A stretch of DNA of 64,000 bases from positions 1 through 64,000 of the forward strand of contig NZ_MECK01000632.1 in assembly GCF_014596465.1 (NCBI RefSeq), given 5' to 3'. The stretch is from Streptomyces sp. CBMA123. Lineage in GTDB: Bacteria; Actinomycetota; Actinomycetes; Streptomycetales; Streptomycetaceae. Position 1 is the first letter of the stretch; the number at the start of each line of letters is the position of its first letter. Positions 45,573 through 54,519 of this stretch are shown here, one piece after another. The position numbers and the translations under genes are program-made. The notes beneath the pieces are model-generated. The model ran no database searches. It had not been told where the DNA came from and worked only from the letters and a program-made list of their open reading frames with translations.

Positions 45573-46343
45573 TCAGAAGGGCGGGTTGTCAGGATCGCCG
45601 TCGCCGAGAGGCCAGGCGGAGCTAGGGAGGTACGGGCTGCGGTCGTCGTCGCCAGGCCGGGCAAAGCCGGTGGTGTCGTGGCCCCACGCGGTCAGGGCAT
45701 CAAGGGCCTGCCAACGACGCCACCGTGTGTCGCAGACGAGCAGGAGGCGTCGGGCGCGGTCGGCCAGGCTGTCACGGCGCTCGGCCAGGCCGGGGTGTTC
45801 CGCGAACACCAGAGCGGCACACAGCGCCTCCTCCGCGACGACGGTGTCGCGGTCGTCGAGGAACGGCTCGACGGCCTGGAACAGCACCGGCCTCAGGGCC
45901 CGCACGGCCACCATCGGCGGGTAGCCCTCCAGGAAGTCCTCCTCGGAGTACCGCTGATGGGCCGCCACGCAGGCGTCGTCGCTGTCGTAGGCGACACTGG
46001 CCAGCCAGCCCAGCAGCAGAGCACACACCCTGTCCGCCGCCCCGCGGTGGTGCTCGGCACGGCGGGCCAGGACCGCGGCGACACACAGCGCGACCGGCGC
46101 GGTCGCCTCGTAGATCGTGTTCTGGTGCTGCACCGGCTCCAGGGCGTTGAGGGCCTGCCGGGTTTCCTTCACGGTCACGTCCGGGCCCAATAGCGGGGCC
46201 AGTACCCGGGGAATCCATTCAGCGGTTCCATACGCGGTGCTCAACACGGGCCAAGCCGTGCCCCGCAACACCACCCACGAATCCGGCAGAACATCAGGGA
46301 CAGGCCCGGCAGAACCGGCATACGCGCCAGAAGTCGTCGTCAC
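45573..46343 (-). CDS. HEAT-repeat-like hypothetical protein
   Basis: A 256-residue mostly helical protein from ATG 46343. Successive amphipathic helices (NTIYEATAPVALCVAAVLAR, VVAEEALCAALVFAEHP, LADRARRLLLVCDTRWRRWQ) look like HEAT/ARM-type repeats, and WRRWQALDALTAWGHD closes the domain. It is soluble, with no catalytic motif. Related streptomycete proteins are annotated as hypothetical. It adjoins a replication-relaxation fragment on each side. Confidence 0.8.
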   Translation of the reverse strand: MTTTSGAYAGSAGPVPDVLPDSWVVLRGTAWPVLSTAYGTAEWIPRVLAPLLGPDVTVKETRQALNALEPVQHQNTIYEATAPVALCVAAVLARRAEHHRGAADRVCALLLGWLASVAYDSDDACVAAHQRYSEEDFLEGYPPMVAVRALRPVLFQAVEPFLDDRDTVVAEEALCAALVFAEHPGLAERRDSLADRARRLLLVCDTRWRRWQALDALTAWGHDTTGFARPGDDDRSPYLPSSAWPLGDGDPDNPPF

Positions 46344-46446
46344 CCGCCGACCCTAGAACCCAGCACCGACACCCGGCCCGGCCGAGCCGGCCGCCCACCC
46401 GACCGGCGACTCGCAGCACCGCGCTTCGGACTGAGGGAGCACATTC

Positions 46447-46880
46447 GTGCACGGGGATCTGGAGACCGACCACGACGTTCTGGTCACGCTTCACCGCTTC
46501 ACGCTGGCGACCGCCGAGCAGCTCCACCAGCTGCACGGCGGCACCGCCCTGATCAAGCAGACCCAGAAGCGGCTGACTCGCCTGCACGCCGATGGCCTGG
46601 CCGAGTTCGTGACCCTGCCGCAGGCCGACCAGGCGAAGGCCTGGCACCTCACCGCCCAGGGCGCAGCGGTGGCGGCTACCTTCCCCGAGGCCCGTCGCCC
46701 GAGCGCCCAGGCGCTGGACGGCGAGCAGCTCGCCGTGCGGCACGGGCGCGAGCACCTGCTCGACGTCGGCCGGATCCACGCCGCCTTCGTCGCCGACGCC
46801 CGCACCCGCGGCGAGGGCTGCGGCCCGCTCGACCTCCTCCCCGCCCCGGAGCTGCCGGTCGAGGGCGGCAGTGTGTACCG
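46447..46880 (+). pseudogene. Replication-relaxation family protein, N-terminal fragment
   Basis: From GTG 46447 the plus strand encodes about 143 residues of the N-terminal half of a replication-relaxation protein: a winged helix (HDVLVTLHRFTLATAEQLHQ, LIKQTQKRLTRLHADGLAEF) and the VWHLT-type segment (QAKAWHLTAQGAAVA), through RHGREHLLDVGRIHAAFVAD. The frame continues past 46880, but into the antisense of another gene, so the C-terminal half is lost. It is the complement of the five C-terminal fragments but lies on the opposite strand. Confidence 0.8.
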
Positions 46881-46884
46881 GCCC

Positions 46885-47163
46885 GCCGCCGAACTCGTCC
46901 TCGTCTCGGGTGAAGGGGGTGGGGTGCTGGGCGAGGGCGGCGTGCAGCGTCGCGCCTGCCTGCCAGGCCTCGGCGTGGACGACAGGCTCCGGCAGGTCAC
47001 CGCCCGGGCGGGCGCCGAGGACGACCCGGCCGTCGACCAGGGCCACCCAGCCGTCCAGGCCGTCGACGTCGCGCTCCGTCCAGCCGCGGGCAAGTCCGGC
47101 GCCCTGGTGGAGAGTGCGGATTCCGTCGTGCCCGCTCCAGCGCAGCCACACCGAACCACGCAC
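46885..47163 (-). pseudogene. Truncated copy of the 50010-50897 hypothetical gene
   Basis: The minus strand encodes VRGSVWLRWSGHDGIRTLHQ, GWTERDVDGLDGWVALVDG, and VVHAEAWQAGATLHAALAQH, matching the first 90 or so residues of the protein at 50010-50897. Homology ends at a DEDEF sequence near 46890, exactly where the plus-strand replication-relaxation fragment ends, so the two broken genes meet head-on. The upstream flank is also duplicated. Confidence 0.8.
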
Positions 47164-47325
47164 CAGCGGGGAGTCGAGGATCGGACGGCCCAGATCCCGG
47201 TCGGCGGGCGCGGGGCGGCTGCTGCCCGAGGCCAGTCACAACCGGTCGGGCGCGGCGGCGGGATCCGGGTCGGGGCGGGTGGTGTCGGTGGTCATCGTGC
47301 GGTGCCTCCGGAAGTCGGCCGTCCT
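46895..47325. repeat. Direct repeat, copy A (about 430 bp)
   Basis: High similarity to 50615-51065 in the same orientation, from ctcgtcctcg to ggtgcctccggaag, including the 5' part of a gene and its upstream region. Confidence 0.75.
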
Positions 47326-47481
47326 TGGCGCCAGGTCGTCGAAGCCGACGCGGTAAGCACTGGTGCGCTCACTCGGGTGATGGACTCAGCAGGGCTGCGG
47401 AATGCGAGCCAAACCAAGGAAACGCCCTCGGACAGGTGACATATCCCCACGACCGGCACGCGGGCCGGGCACTGTCGGACC

Positions 47482-48852
47482 ATGCCCCGCCTGCCCGCCC
47501 TCGTCGCGCTCCTGGCCCTGCTCCCGGGCTGCACACCCGGCGAACACCCCGGGCCGGTGGCCCCCACCGTGCTGATCCCGTCGGGTACCGCCGGTACGCC
47601 CACCCAACTGCCCGACCGCGACTGGCCGATGTACCACCGTGACCCGCTGCACACCGGCGTCGCCCCCGGCGTACCGCCGGCCGGGCCGCTGGGCCGGGCC
47701 TGGTCGGCCCGGCTGGACGGCGCGGTGTACGGCCAGCCGCTGGTGGTCGGCGACCGGGTGCTGGCGGCCACCCAGAACAACACCGTGTACGCCCTCGCCC
47801 TGGCGACCGGCGCGGTGCTGTGGAGTCGTCACCTGGGCGAGCCCGCCCGGTCCGCCGAGCTGCCGTGCGGCAACATCGACCCGCTCGGCATCACCGGCAC
47901 GCCCGTGTACGACCCCGCCACCGGCCTGCTCCTCGCCGTCGCCGAGCTCACCGGCGGCCGGCACCTCCTCGCCGGGCTGGACGCGGCGACCGGCGAGCTG
48001 CGGCTCCAACGGGAGGTCGAGCCGCCGCGCGGCGACCCGATCGCCCACCAGCAGCGCTCGGCCCTCGCGCTGCGGCAGGGCCGGGTGGTGATCGCGTACG
48101 GCGGTCTGTTCGGCGACTGCGGCAACTACGTCGGCAGCGTGCTGTCGGTCCCCGTCACGGGTGGTGGCCCGATCCTTTCCTACGCCGTGCCGACCACCCG
48201 CCAGGGCGGCAGCTGGGCCTCCGGCGGACCGGTGGTGGACGGGGAGCAGCTGTACGTCTCGGTGGGCAACGGCGCGGCCACCGGCGGCCCGTACGACGGC
48301 TCCGACTCGGTGCTCGCGCTCTCCCCGCAGCTGGAGCGCACCGACTTCTTCGCCCCCGCCGACTGGGCCGCCGACAACGCCGACGACCTCGACCTCGGCG
48401 CGCTCGCCCCGGTGCGGGTCGGCCGCTTCGTGCTCGCCGTCGGCAAGCGCGGCACGGCCTATGCCTTGGACGCCGAGCACCTCGGCGGTATCGGTGGCCG
48501 GCTCGCCGAGGCCCCGCTCTGCCCGGCGTACGGTGGCGCGGCCGTGGCCGGCAGCACGGTGTACGTCCCGTGTGACACAGCGCTCGCCCAGCTCACCGTC
48601 ACCGACGACGGCTCGCTGCACTCCGGCTGGCGGGTACCCCTGGGCGCCGCCGGCTCGCCGGTCATCGGCGGCGGCGCGGTCTGGGTCGCCGACTACGGGC
48701 GCGGGCGGCTCTACGCCCTCGATCCGGCCACCGGCCGGATCCTCCAGCAGACCGCCACCGACCCGCTCCCGCACTTCGCCTCCCCGGTGCTGACCGGCAA
48801 CCGGATCCTGCTCGGCACCACCACCGGCGTCACGGCCTTCGACGGAGCCTGA
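47482..48852 (+). CDS. PQQ-type beta-propeller lipoprotein
   Basis: A 456-residue exported lipoprotein. The signal peptide ends in a lipobox (ALLALLPGC, Cys about residue 18). The mature chain consists of PQQ/pyrrolo-quinoline-type propeller repeats with the usual VYALALATGAVLW, LYALDPATGRIL and VTAFDG endings, and begins with DWPMYHRDPLHTGVA, the standard opening of such propellers. There is no dehydrogenase active site, so it is a surface scaffold or binding protein. The upstream 150 bp follow the duplicated 430-bp block. Confidence 0.92.
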   Translation: MPRLPALVALLALLPGCTPGEHPGPVAPTVLIPSGTAGTPTQLPDRDWPMYHRDPLHTGVAPGVPPAGPLGRAWSARLDGAVYGQPLVVGDRVLAATQNNTVYALALATGAVLWSRHLGEPARSAELPCGNIDPLGITGTPVYDPATGLLLAVAELTGGRHLLAGLDAATGELRLQREVEPPRGDPIAHQQRSALALRQGRVVIAYGGLFGDCGNYVGSVLSVPVTGGGPILSYAVPTTRQGGSWASGGPVVDGEQLYVSVGNGAATGGPYDGSDSVLALSPQLERTDFFAPADWAADNADDLDLGALAPVRVGRFVLAVGKRGTAYALDAEHLGGIGGRLAEAPLCPAYGGAAVAGSTVYVPCDTALAQLTVTDDGSLHSGWRVPLGAAGSPVIGGGAVWVADYGRGRLYALDPATGRILQQTATDPLPHFASPVLTGNRILLGTTTGVTAFDGA

Positions 48853-49311
48853 CACGCCCGCCGCCGGCCAGGACGCTGACAACGTCGCGGCGCACGCTCG
48901 TCGTCGAGCCGTTCGGGTGGGCGGCACCAGTACGCCGTGCGATCGCCACTCGCGCCATCTCCACAGTTTTCAGTAGCCCGCTGCTCACAATGCTGCATAA
49001 CGTCCCGGGCGTCGTCGGCCGGCCGCTCGCCCCTCGGCGGCCGCGACCGGCCTCCCAGCCGTCGCAAGGCGAGGAACGCCGCACCAGCGCCTGCCGACGG
49101 GTTTGGTGGTGGCGGTCGCGTGACCGGTCGCGTTGCCGATAGCCTGGCGCCGGCGAGCTGAGCGCCCATCCCGTTGTCGTGCGCCTATGCCGCGCGAGTC
49201 CCGGGAGAAGGTCCTACGGGATCCATGCCTCCGGACTTCATGAACCGTCGGATCCTCTTCTTCACCGGCCGATGGCGTGGGCACACAGTGCCGGTCTCCG
49301 AGGAGACGATC
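48853..49311. other. Intergenic, no gene seen
   Basis: About 460 bp without a supported gene. The open frame of the following gene extends into it, but the sequence before GTG 49312 does not look coding. Confidence 0.4.
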
Positions 49312-49902
49312 GTGACCAAGCGCAACACCGACCAGCAGCGCGCCCGGGAGCTCCAGCAGGCCGAGGGCATCAGCTATCACGCGGCGCTCAACCGAGTGCG
49401 GGAGACGCGGGAGAGCCAGCCGGCCGGGCCGGAGATCAACTCCAGCGTGGTGCTGACCGAGTCCACCCTCATCGCTCTCGCATCGGCCGGGGGCTCGCGG
49501 TGCATGGCCTGCCACAAGCCCATGGACTTCGACGGCTGGGCGCTGCGCCTGGCCGACGTGAGCGGTCGCGGCTACTTCGACCCCGTCCTGTGCCTCGGCT
49601 GCGCCACGGCGATCGGCAAGGCCGTCGCCCACCTTCCCGCGCACCCGGCTCCGGACCCCGACGACCTGGACACCCTCTTCATCCCGGCCGGCGCCGACGG
49701 GACCGTGGCGTACCTCTCGCCGGACCGCGTCCACCTGCTGTGCCTGCGCCACGCCCCCGCAGCCCCGGCCGGTGAAGAGGACCGGTACGAGCCCGTCACA
49801 GCGGAAGACCTCCAGGCCCTCGGCACCGGATTCCGCCCGGGCGGCGGCGGGCACCACTGCAGCATCTGCAACCTGCACGTCCTGGAGGTCTTGGACGCCT
49901 GA
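49312..49902 (+). CDS. Plasmid-type hypothetical protein with cysteine clusters
   Basis: A 196-residue protein. GTG 49312 is chosen because GAGGAG lies 7 nt upstream. The start TKRNTDQQRARELQQAEGIS, then YHAALNRVRETRE, is a common N-terminus among streptomycete plasmid and chromosome-arm proteins, helical and basic. A zinc-like set follows: CMACHKP, CLGCATA, LCLRHAP, and CSICNLH close to the C-terminus. A nucleic-acid-binding role is plausible but not demonstrated. Confidence 0.82.
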   Translation: MTKRNTDQQRARELQQAEGISYHAALNRVRETRESQPAGPEINSSVVLTESTLIALASAGGSRCMACHKPMDFDGWALRLADVSGRGYFDPVLCLGCATAIGKAVAHLPAHPAPDPDDLDTLFIPAGADGTVAYLSPDRVHLLCLRHAPAAPAGEEDRYEPVTAEDLQALGTGFRPGGGGHHCSICNLHVLEVLDA

Positions 49903-50009
49903 CGGGCCCCGGGCCCGGACGCCAGGAGCGGGCCCGGCCTCCCGGCCCGGGGCCTGTCACACCCGTCCGGACGCACCTTCCGCCGCCCGCCCGGCAGGCC
50001 AAGGGTCTG

Positions 50010-50897
50010 TCAGAACTGCCTGCGGCGCACCCTGGTGCGGGCGGGCTGGGCCTGGTCAGTACCGCGCAGCGCGAAGGCCGCGGCGCGGGTGCGCTCCAGC
50101 CAGCTCATGACCTGGCGCAGCGTGGCGGGGTCGAGGTGCTGGGTGAGGTCGCGGACGGCCTGGTGGTCGTCGTCGGTCAGCGTGTAGAGGCCGGCGCGGT
50201 CGAGGGCGGTGTAGAGCGGCTGGGCAGTGGGGCCGGCGAGGCGGCGGTGGGCGGCGTCGGTGCTCTGGCGAGCCTGGCGGGCAGCCTCGCGGGCGCATTC
50301 GGCGACGTCCTGCTGGTGGCGCTCACGGCGCAGCGCCTGCTGGAGGGCGGTGTCGTGGTCGGGGTCGTAGCGCTCGGCCCGGGTTTCGGCGGTGTGGTCG
50401 CGGACGCGCTGCCACTCGGCGCAGGTGTCGGCCGCGGTGGCGAAGGCGGCCTCGTCTCCGGCGTCGGCGTGGCGGTCGGCGGCGCGCTCGTCGTCCCGGG
50501 CCCGGTGCAGGGCCTGCTGGAGGTTCTCCAGGGTCATCCCGGCCGCCCGGCGGCGGACCCGGCTGCGGACGCCGCCGAGCAGCCCGTGCTCCTGGTCGTC
50601 GGGCTCGTCCTCGCCCTCCTCGGCGAACGGGTCGTACTGGTCGGCGTTGGCGGGGTGCTGGGCGAGGGCGGCGTGCAGCGTCGCGCCGGCCTCCCATGCC
50701 TCGGCGTGCACGACGGGCTCCGGCACGGCGAGGCCCGGGCGGGCGCTGCGGACGATCCGGCCCTCGACCAGGGCCACCCAGCCGTCCAGGCCGTCGACGT
50801 CCTTCTCCACCCAGCCGCGGGCCAGGTCCGCGCCGTGGTGAAGGGTGCGGATGCCGTCATGCCGGGTCCAGCGCAGCCACATCGAGCCGCGCACCAA
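50010..50897 (-). CDS. Hypothetical protein, full-length parent of the 46885-47163 fragment
   Basis: A 295-residue protein. The N-terminal 90 residues (WLRWTRHDGIRTLHHGADLA, VDGLDGWVALVEGR, VHAEAWEAGATLHAALAQHP) form a conserved domain shared with the broken copy at 46885-47163. The middle is charged and coiled-coil-like (LQQALHRARDDERAADRHAD, CAREAARQARQSTDAAHRRL). The C-terminal part (LYTLTDDDHQAVRDLTQHLD) is helical. The start is TTG 50897 or GTG 50894; the open frame runs upstream without a better site. No family name is known to me. Confidence 0.78.
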   Translation of the reverse strand: MVRGSMWLRWTRHDGIRTLHHGADLARGWVEKDVDGLDGWVALVEGRIVRSARPGLAVPEPVVHAEAWEAGATLHAALAQHPANADQYDPFAEEGEDEPDDQEHGLLGGVRSRVRRRAAGMTLENLQQALHRARDDERAADRHADAGDEAAFATAADTCAEWQRVRDHTAETRAERYDPDHDTALQQALRRERHQQDVAECAREAARQARQSTDAAHRRLAGPTAQPLYTALDRAGLYTLTDDDHQAVRDLTQHLDPATLRQVMSWLERTRAAAFALRGTDQAQPARTRVRRRQF

Positions 50898-51065
50898 CGG
50901 GGAGTCGAGGATCGGTCGGCCCAGGTCCCGGTCGGCGGGCGCGGGCCGGCTGCTGCACAGCGGCCAGCTCCAGCCGTTCGGGCGCGGCGGCGCGGGCCGG
51001 GTCGGGGCGGGTGGTGTCGGTCATCGCGCGGTGCCTCCGGAAGTCAGGAACGAGGTACGGGCGGC
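50615..51065. repeat. Direct repeat, copy B
   Basis: Counterpart of 46895-47325, in the same orientation. It covers the 5' part of the 50010-50897 gene and the region upstream of it. Confidence 0.75.
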
Positions 51066-51110
51066 CGTCCCGGCCTGCTGGGCCGAGGCGGCGGGGTCTT
51101 GCGGGGAGGG

Positions 51111-51416
51111 TCAGCCGGTGACGGTCTCGGCATGCCGGGTGAGCGCGTCCAGGAGCGCGGTCTGGTGGTCGGTCAGCTTGCCGTCAGTGCGGGCCCCCGC
51201 CTGCTTGCGCAGCCAGGTGCCGGGCCGGAACGCGGGGTCGGCTTCGCCGCCGGTGCGGTTGGCCGGGCCGTCCAGGGTGCCGCCGGCGGCGAGGTAGGCA
51301 AGCAGGCGACGGTAGGAGCGGTTCCAGTCCGGCTCGAGGCGCCACAACTCGTCCAGGGCGTCGAGCTTCGCGACCTGGACGGTGGTGAGGCTGTCGGCCT
51401 TGCGCTGGCGGCGCAT
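51111..51416 (-). CDS. Small protein resembling a helicase-associated domain
   Basis: A 101-residue basic protein: LDALDELWRLEPDWNRSYRR, LLAYLAAGGTLDGPANRT, AFRPGTWLRKQAGARTDGKL and TDHQTALLDAL. The W-N/Y-x3-L, GxWLRKQ and Lx-x-LDAL pattern is that of helicase-associated repeats, but diverged from the pieces at 37145 and 39420. It may be a third remnant of a terminal helicase or an independent small DNA-binding protein. It starts at ATG 51416, with no strong ribosome binding site. Confidence 0.65.
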   Translation of the reverse strand: MRRQRKADSLTTVQVAKLDALDELWRLEPDWNRSYRRLLAYLAAGGTLDGPANRTGGEADPAFRPGTWLRKQAGARTDGKLTDHQTALLDALTRHAETVTG

Positions 51417-51509
51417 CCACGCGCCTCACCCAACTCGGCATGACTGGGAGTAACGGCCGATCTCCCCGGCGTGGATTCCGGGAAGTCCATACCCTGACGT
51501 TGCGGGGAG

Positions 51510-53249
51510 TCAACTGGTCTTGGCCGGCAGCGCGGGTGGCGGGGGCAGGTGCGGGAGGATCAGCGCCGCCAGCTGGCTGATGTCATTGGACGGCCCGCCT
51601 TGAAATCCCTTCAGCAGGACGGCCTTCACACGGACCCGATAGGGCCCGTCCACGATCTCCAGGTCTTCGTAGGTAAGGTCCGTCGTGGGGTGATAGGCCG
51701 AAGTAGCCATAGCGGTCATGCTGGATGGTGCCGTCAGTGCGTGGTACGAGGCTCCGAAGGGGACAATGGCGCGTTGATATTCAGTGATGTACGTTCTCGA
51801 GTTCAGGGATGCCTCGGCTGCCGAGCCGTAGTGGTAGACGTCCACGAGGATGGCCCAAGTGCCGCCACCCATGCCCAGTTGCTCCGGATTATCGCCCCAC
51901 ACATGCTCGGAATAGCCCTTGCCGCTCGACCCTTGCCAGTTGTGAGTGTCCGCGTAGTCCGACTCCGCGATCTCGTCGGTTCGCAGGCCAATGAACTGCG
52001 CGATGTCGATCTTCTGGAGCAGGTCCTTGGCTTGTGGGTCGGGCCGTGTGTGCTCGTCATTGATGACGATTCCGGTCGTCACGGTTGCCGCCACGGCAAC
52101 AAGGCCCACGATGGCCTTCACCCACACCAAACGCCGCCGCTTCGGCTTGGACGCCGGGCTCCGAAGGATTCTGGTGGTCGGCTTTTCAGGGTCAGGGCGG
52201 CTTGTGTACTGCCTGACGCTCACCGTGGCGCCGAGTGCGACCAAGGCGTCCCTGGCAGCGACAGCGGTACCCCGATCGACCTTGCCCAGCACCTGCTGGG
52301 GTGCACTGGTGACGAGGGCCACGGCCTCCCTGGCACTCAGGGTAGTCAGGTCCATCACGACCCCGACGAGATCGAAGAGCTCGGCCGAGCCGACAGTCTT
52401 GAGGATGAGGTCGAACTCCGACGTGGGTTCGGTCCCCGGCGCCGTCATGGCGATCGCCTCGGCGACCGTGGGCCGTTCGCCGGGTTCCTTGCGCAGCAGT
52501 GCGGTGATCAGCGCCGCCAGGTAGCCGGCATGGGCAGGCGGCGGGGGCTCGTGGAAGGCGACAGCGCGCAGCGTGCCGGTGAGGGTGTCGCGTTGGAACG
52601 GGGAAGTGCCCTCAGTGGCCTGATAGAGCGTGACGCCCAACGAGAACAGGTCGCTGGCCTCGTCGCCCTGGTCACCCCCAGCGCGTTCGGGGGCGATATA
52701 CGCCATCGACCCGACAATCCCGCCGTCCTGGGTGAGCTTGGTGTCGGCCTCGTTGATCGCGATGCCGAAGTCTGTGAGCAGGATGGCGCCGTCATCGGCG
52801 AGCATGATGTTGGCCGGCTTTACGTCGCGGTGGATGATCCCCGCCTCATGAGCTGCTCCCAGGGCGCTGAGAACAGCAGCGGCGATCTTCGCGGTCTCCT
52901 CGACCGACAATCGGCCCCAGTCCAGGCGGACTTCCAGCGAAGTGCCCTTGACCAGCCGCATCACCGTCCAGGGGATACCTCCCTCGATCACCACGTCAAA
53001 GACAGTGACGATGTTGGGGTGGTCCCGTAGCCGAGCGCCGTGGCGGGCCTCGCGCCCGGCGCGGACCAGGAATTCTTCCCAGTAGCCGTCGGGAATGCCC
53101 GGCCGCCGTAACGCCTCCTTGATGGCGACGTCGACGCCCAACTGCTGATCGTGGGCCCGCCAGACCCGCCCCATCCCACCCGAGCCGAGGAGCTCGAGCA
53201 GCCGGTAGCGATTCGCTATCACCCGTATTGGCGTCGTATCCGAGTCCAA
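51510..53249 (-). CDS. Membrane Ser/Thr protein kinase with L7/L12-like domain
   Basis: A 579-residue protein. TTG 53249 is chosen because AGGGGGG lies about 6 nt upstream. The kinase domain spans about residues 15-270: LGSGGMGRVW, AIKEA (Lys44), IIHRDVKPANIML (Asp142), LTDFG (Asp160), and YIAPERAGG. Residues about 278-347 (EFDLILKTVGSAELFDLVGV, LSAREAVALVTSAPQQVLGK, RDALVALGATVSVR) resemble the C-terminal domain of ribosomal protein L7/L12. A basic stretch and one TM helix (about 376-396) follow, then an extracellular domain of about 180 residues ending in a Pro-rich tail. It probably senses an external cue. The extracellular ligand is unknown. Confidence 0.92.
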   Translation of the reverse strand: MDSDTTPIRVIANRYRLLELLGSGGMGRVWRAHDQQLGVDVAIKEALRRPGIPDGYWEEFLVRAGREARHGARLRDHPNIVTVFDVVIEGGIPWTVMRLVKGTSLEVRLDWGRLSVEETAKIAAAVLSALGAAHEAGIIHRDVKPANIMLADDGAILLTDFGIAINEADTKLTQDGGIVGSMAYIAPERAGGDQGDEASDLFSLGVTLYQATEGTSPFQRDTLTGTLRAVAFHEPPPPAHAGYLAALITALLRKEPGERPTVAEAIAMTAPGTEPTSEFDLILKTVGSAELFDLVGVVMDLTTLSAREAVALVTSAPQQVLGKVDRGTAVAARDALVALGATVSVRQYTSRPDPEKPTTRILRSPASKPKRRRLVWVKAIVGLVAVAATVTTGIVINDEHTRPDPQAKDLLQKIDIAQFIGLRTDEIAESDYADTHNWQGSSGKGYSEHVWGDNPEQLGMGGGTWAILVDVYHYGSAAEASLNSRTYITEYQRAIVPFGASYHALTAPSSMTAMATSAYHPTTDLTYEDLEIVDGPYRVRVKAVLLKGFQGGPSNDISQLAALILPHLPPPPALPAKTS

Positions 53250-53435
53250 CGAAAGCCCCCCTGATGGTTGTTGACACAACGCCAATTGGCAGGAGCAGTG
53301 TAGTGAGCGATGGCGGCCCCGGAAGACGGTTCGGCTACGCCCACCCAGGTCATGGCACGCGACAGGTGGCGCGACAGCACCCCATGCGACAGGGGGTCGC
53401 GACAGCCCCCGCGACAGCTGCGAGGTGGCCGGCAC

Positions 53436-54508
53436 TCAGGCGGCGCGGTCCTTCACCGGGTACAGCTTGGCGTGCAGCACCCGCACCTCCCACCACGGAT
53501 CGTCCGGGGCGGAGAGCAGGGCAGCCATCTGCTCGCGCTTGGTCGGGGCGGGCAGCAGCAGCTGGCCCAACTTCTCCGTCTCCCGGTCGCTGGCGCACTG
53601 CGGGCACTCCAGCCGGGCGGGGCCGGCCTTCTCGGCCAGCTCCAGCTTCGAGCCCTCCTTCCCCCCGATCGAACCTCTGCACGTCCAGCACGGGCGCAGC
53701 GCGGCGTTCGCCGTGCGGGCTGCCTCCAGTTGCTCTTCGGCCTCCCGCTCCAGGCGCTCGGTGTGCTCCCGGTGGCAGGTCCAGCAGCGGCCACCCGGGC
53801 GGCGGGTCCACTCCACCTGTCGGCCGTCGGGGCCGTAGTGCCAGGTGCTCTCCTGCTTGGGGACGTCGCCGCAGTCGGCGCAGGCGAGGGTGCGCATCCA
53901 CTCTCGGTGGTCCTGGCGGGCCTTCTTCTCCCGGGCCTTCTGGCGCTGGTCGTAGGCGGCGCGGTTGTTCGGGTTCTCCAACGCCTCGAGCAGGGAGTGC
54001 CGGCCGGGGACGCCGTAGCGCCACCAGACGGGGCCGAGGGGGCCGTGCTCGGCCAGCAGTTCCAGCGTGGTCGCGAGGATGGGCACGGCGTCGTCGTACT
54101 CGCGCCAGCCGTCGCCGTCGTTGTCGTCCTGCGGGACGGTCCACCACTGCCCGCGCCAGCACTCGGCTGACAGGTCCGCCACGGCCTCCTGGCGGCCTGC
54201 CAGGGGCGACGGGTCCGGCGCCGGTGACGACCAGGGCGACGGGGGGGTAGCCGGGTCGTGGTCGGCCAGCGTGGGGTCGGTGCTCTTCACCCTGGTGCGG
54301 AACAGCTCGAGGTAGGCGGTGAACTTCGCGGCGACCCGCTCCGGCGCCATGGTAGAGCGGTCGACCTCGACCATCAGCACCGGCACACCAATCTCCGAGG
54401 CCTGCCACACCGCGTCCGGCCGGACCTTGCGCCGACCGCCCGGCAGCAGGAACTCAACCTCGGTCGCCCAGTCGGTCACGGTCCAGCAGACCGAGTGCCC
54501 TGCGTGGG
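53436..54508 (-). pseudogene. Replication-relaxation family protein, C-terminal fragment 5 (longest)
   Basis: This is the copy that reaches furthest towards the N-terminus. It starts within CWTVTDWATEVEFLLPGGRR, then RPDAVWQASEIGVPVLMVEV and DRSTMAPERVAAKFTAYLEL. It continues through the CxxC units to PDDPWWEVRVLHAKLYP and a stop at 53436. Between about 54190 and 54265, 16 or so codons are read in the wrong frame (TPPSPWSSPAPDPSP instead of PGYPPVALVVTGAGP), with a small deletion, before the frame recovers. The N-terminal winged helix is missing and the homology begins 12 bp from the DUF4238 gene. Confidence 0.8.
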
Positions 54509-54519
54509 TGGGTGGGGGG

